The position numbers were made by a program, and so were the translations under genes. 64,000 nucleotides of DNA from Eutypa lata. Taxonomy: Eukaryota; Ascomycota; Sordariomycetes; Xylariales; Diatrypaceae. The stretch's first letter is position 1. Every line of letters begins with the position of its first letter. The notes under the pieces are model-generated. The model was not told where the DNA came from. It did no database searches and saw only the letters and a list, made by a program, of their open reading frames with translations. Positions 60,861 through 64,000 of the stretch are shown here, piece by piece. The stretch spans positions 1,289,893-1,353,892 of the forward strand of contig JAKULF010000012.1 of assembly GCA_022661535.1 (NCBI GenBank). The letters are read 5' to 3'.

Positions 60861-62299
60861 TCGCATCAACTGTCAACCATTGGAGCTGTATATGACTACG
60901 CCTAAGCTGAGAGCTGCTACAGTGACAAGGTAGAATGACTCCTCAGATGATCGAATCCGTCGTCGGGTTTAAAAGCTAAATGCGAGCTATCTAAGGTTTT
61001 CAACGATCGGTCGACAAGCTAAAAGCCATGTAAACTGGGAATGTTCCTAGGCCGTAATCATCGAAATCGTTATGAATGTAGGAGCCGTTGCGGTCTTGAT
61101 CCGTCCAATTGCTTGATTGCTACATGGAGTTGTCGCCGCGGCTACATTGAGAGGTCCTGACATCCGTGTGTGTAAGACGTGCCTATTAATCTTGCTTTGA
61201 ACAGTTCGTCACGCATGGGTTCGTCACCATCTGTATAAGGTATAAGGTAACAGCCTAATCAATATTCGCCTAATAACTCAAGGGTATTCCAGCTATCTTG
61301 AAGTAGAGCCCCCTTTGGGGATGAATCGCTCTGTGAACACGTTCAAGGGCAATCAAACGCATCACCTGTTGGTCAGATAACGGGCTTGGTTGATTGACCT
61401 GGGCTTTGACCTTGTAATTACTACGCAAGTGCAGGCCTCATGGGGGAACCGATTGAGAGCCTCGTTCATTTGAAGCAAATGGTTATTGAAAGGATTCGAG
61501 GTCGCAGTAACAGTGCGTTTCCCTCACTTACACGATTAATTGCCTCTTAAAGTAGAGCGAAGTGTAATGATTGGGATTGTTTCTACCGGGTGTCACATGC
61601 GAAAGATTCGAAGTTGACGCTAGCAAGATAGCGTGCGGGGAACTCCCGTGGGTCCTAGACCCTGCATATGCATGCCCATTCAGTCTTTAGTGCATTTTGT
61701 ACGCTGTGGGATCCACTCAACTGGACCACTAACTGAACACTTTAGGGCTTGACCAACCCACTAACTTACCTGCTAACCAACCCACTCATCGCCCCCGACC
61801 ACCTGCACAACACCGTTCAGCTCACCAATGCATGTTTTACAATTGAGATAACACATTCAAACCTCTTCTGCGACCATAGGATGCGACGAGCCTCCAGCCT
61901 TTCTTCAAGGGGTGAATCATCTTGCCGATCTGCAATCTCTAGCTATGTGAAGGATTCTCTCTGTTAACAGTTCATTTGGGGCCAACCCCTTATTGCCTGC
62001 CCAGAATCCTAGTTATAGCATCCTATTGAGATATCACTCGCTCAGCACTCTCTCCAGTCATTCTTAATTGAAATAGTATCGGGAGTCATTTCAATCAAGA
62101 CCTCCGAAGGCAAGTATCACAAACTTTCACAATGCCTTGACACAACCCGTCATATACCCGACTGTACTTCTTGTTGGAACTTGATGTGCCTGGTTGCCCA
62201 GATGCTCTGGCTTAATTTGCCCTTGTCCTCCTTTTATGTGGATTCAACAGATATGTCCTCTTCTTAACCAATAAGCTTTTTGATGTCGCTTGCCCGCTG
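60861..62299. other. No recognised gene
   Basis: CAACCCACTAAC/CAACCCACTC words occur near 61755-61790. Small frames only. Confidence 0.4.
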
Positions 62300-62515
62300 G
62301 CTCGCTGGTGGCTCGATCGCTTTCAGTTGTCTCGTTTCTTGCTCAATCGTCCAACTTCTATGCGCGACTGATGTGGTCAGTGATGTGATTTGTCGGGAGC
62401 GAAAATAGTAAAAGGTGAGTGTTGGTGTAGACTAGGTAGATTATAGTCACTTTTGGTTGTAGCTCGAAATATCAAGTTGGAAAGTCAAGAAGAGGGCCGG
62501 TGGTAATCAGGGAGT
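62300..62515 (+). repeat. R1 copy B, second block
   Basis: GCGACTGATGTGGTCAGTGATGTGATTTG and GTGTTGGTGTAGACTAGGTAGA, then TCACTT and TCAAGT..GAGGG..CAGGGA match 31853-32045 in order. Confidence 0.5.
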
Positions 62516-62639
62516 CTGTTAGCCTGTTAGTCTGTTGGTCTATTAGAAGGTAAGTGTGTAATATGGGTGAAGGCACAGGTGGCGTTTTACAAGGAGTTTA
62601 ACACTTGAGCCAATGCTTCTTGACCCTCTTCCAGTATGA

Positions 62640-63960
62640 AGATCGCTATAATTCCAACCTATTCCGAGAGCTGACTCGGACGATCCTGCAAACTGAGTCC
62701 CCCGGCTGTTTTTCCCGTTCTGGACGGCGATGTAGAGGAACAACGCCCTCGGCCGTCTTGGCGTTGAAGTCTAACCTCTTATCGATGAGCTTCTTGATAG
62801 TCTTGCTTGGCTCGAACCAGATGGTCGGGTGAATTGACGTGAGCAATTGCCGTCCGGCTCGACAGGTCGACGATGTCGCTATCGACACATTCTATTAGGA
62901 TGTTGACGACCTCGTTTGTCTCTTCGGCGTAAACTGGGTATAAGGATGTGCAGTATATGCCAATGGCTAGGTTCGGGTTGTCCCTGTTCTCGAGGGAGCG
63001 CAGGATGGTCGGGCAGGCTTAGTAACCGCGAGCTGTAGTGGCCTGTTCATCAGGTACCTGGAGCTTTGACGATGTTGATGTTGTCGGCGGTGGCGGTAGA
63101 ACGGGGCTAGACAGCCGCATTGCAGAAGCCGACACTAACGCAGACTCCGAGGAGCTCAGGATAGTTCAGGTGCTCCTACTATAGGTCAGCGTAAGAGCGC
63201 CGTCTTATTCTAGGACCTTATTTTCGATAAACGTACCGGTTTCGAGTAGACCGAGATCTTCACCCTGATAAGCCTTGATCGGCCGCAGCACCGGCGCTTC
63301 CGCCATCGTCGAAGCGATAGTCGGGGATGCTTCTGCTGCCGCGCTGAATGAGCCAAAGAATGTTCTCAAATCTGTCGCCGCCAACAACGCCGTAGTGGCA
63401 TCCGACTCGTCCGCTAGTGGTGCTGGATGTTCGGCCTAAAGTCGAGCAGGAAAGTACTTTAACTCAGTTCATCTCGGAAGCTCGATTGAATAGTGCTGGA
63501 GATCATTTATCCATCATTGTCGGCATGGCACGAGCTTGGCTACGAAGAACTTGGCCACGTTGAGAGCCGGCAGCTCGACCACTCGCTTCAGGTTGCGACA
63601 CCCCTGACCTTCCATCCACTCGTCTATAGCTGCCCCTTACCCGTAGGTAGAACGTTCTATTTGATGACATAATATGTGGGCGTTCTTATCTTCGTCAGAG
63701 GCGCCGATGTTAATGACCTGACTGGTGAGCAGCTGTGCCGATTAGACGCCCTTTTGACCATGCGGTAGCGTCTGGTCCAGGACATCTGAGGTTCTGTCCT
63801 TTGATTCCACACTCCAACAAGAGCTCTACCATCTCCACACCATCTGCGGCCAGATTGAGCGACATCTGAACCTGCCCTAATACGAGCTCTGACTTCCTCC
63901 TTGCATCCAAAAGCGTCCTCCGATGTTGACGCATCGAAACGTATTCACAGTCACCTAGTA
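62640..63960 (-). pseudogene. Degenerate ankyrin-repeat protein locus, right copy
   Basis: Minus-strand pieces read MSLNLAADGVEMVELLLECG (about 63875-63815), NEVVNILIECVDSDIVDLSS and RTAIAHVNSPDH (about 62930-62830), and TIKKLIDKRLDFNAKTAEGV, VPLHR (about 62805-62730), each fitting the ankyrin helix-loop-helix pattern (LxLAAxxGxxEMVxLLLExG; LIDKxxDxNAKTAEGxxPLH). They fall in different frames, so the gene is broken or has undetected introns. The 63008-63440 part aligns with 6205-6650 on the same strand. It runs off the right edge, so further repeats may lie outside. Ankyrin proteins of this kind are scaffold or NLR-type components in fungi; I cannot tell which. Confidence 0.6.
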
Positions 63961-64000
63961 AGGCATATATCAGAACGACTCCGGGTGTGTTTAGGTCTAC

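Overview
The window looks like a gene-poor, repeat-rich stretch of a filamentous ascomycete (Pezizomycotina; Sordariomycetes is my guess). The evidence is a 54-nt intron with fungal-type signals at the left edge (GTAAGT donor, TGCTAAT branch site, TACAG acceptor), recurrent TACCTACCTAGGTAGGTA-type palindromes, and decayed genes of kinds common in fungi (histone H3, an NmrA/SDR-like reductase, ankyrin proteins, a TM6-TM7 receptor piece). There are no prokaryotic features, and I found no rRNA or tRNA gene I can support. Base composition is mixed rather than AT-rich.

Left part (1-8.7 kb): one plausible two-exon gene of unknown function reaches the edge of the window. It is followed by a decayed histone H3-like gene and, directly downstream, the C-terminal half of an SDR-type NAD(P)-binding reductase. 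A degenerate ankyrin-repeat locus lies on the minus strand at 6.2-8.65 kb. A diverged paralogue on the same strand lies at the right edge (62.6-64 kb), and about 440 bp can be aligned between the two.

Middle (10-36 kb): pieces of genes broken by frameshifts or stops alternate with non-coding DNA. They include an unknown minus-strand locus near 10-10.9 kb, a minus-strand gene at 23.6-24.6 kb, a plus-strand gene at 25.7-27.1 kb carrying PDW and GDTK motifs, a receptor-like TM6-TM7 fragment at 31.3-31.5 kb and a minus-strand gene tail at 34.8-35.7 kb. A dispersed repeat family occurs near 17.2-17.8, 29.8-32.0 and 60.1-62.5 kb, with a possible piece at 19.1 kb. One 50-bp core is almost identical between the two best copies.

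Right part (36-60 kb): almost no recognisable genes, but an exceptional density of simple and complex tandem repeats. The most striking is a 3.3-kb pyrimidine-biased degenerate array at 48.93-52.2 kb, built from 12-bp words that read as a 4-residue period ([L/F]-[D/N]-x-[P/T]) on the plus strand. Shorter 12-bp-period tracts recur near 57.1 and 57.8 kb. The next blocks switch to purine-rich on the plus strand (53.4-55.7 kb) and back to pyrimidine-rich (57-59 kb). Only the first gene looks possibly functional; the rest reads as decaying accessory DNA in which repeats expand and diverge.
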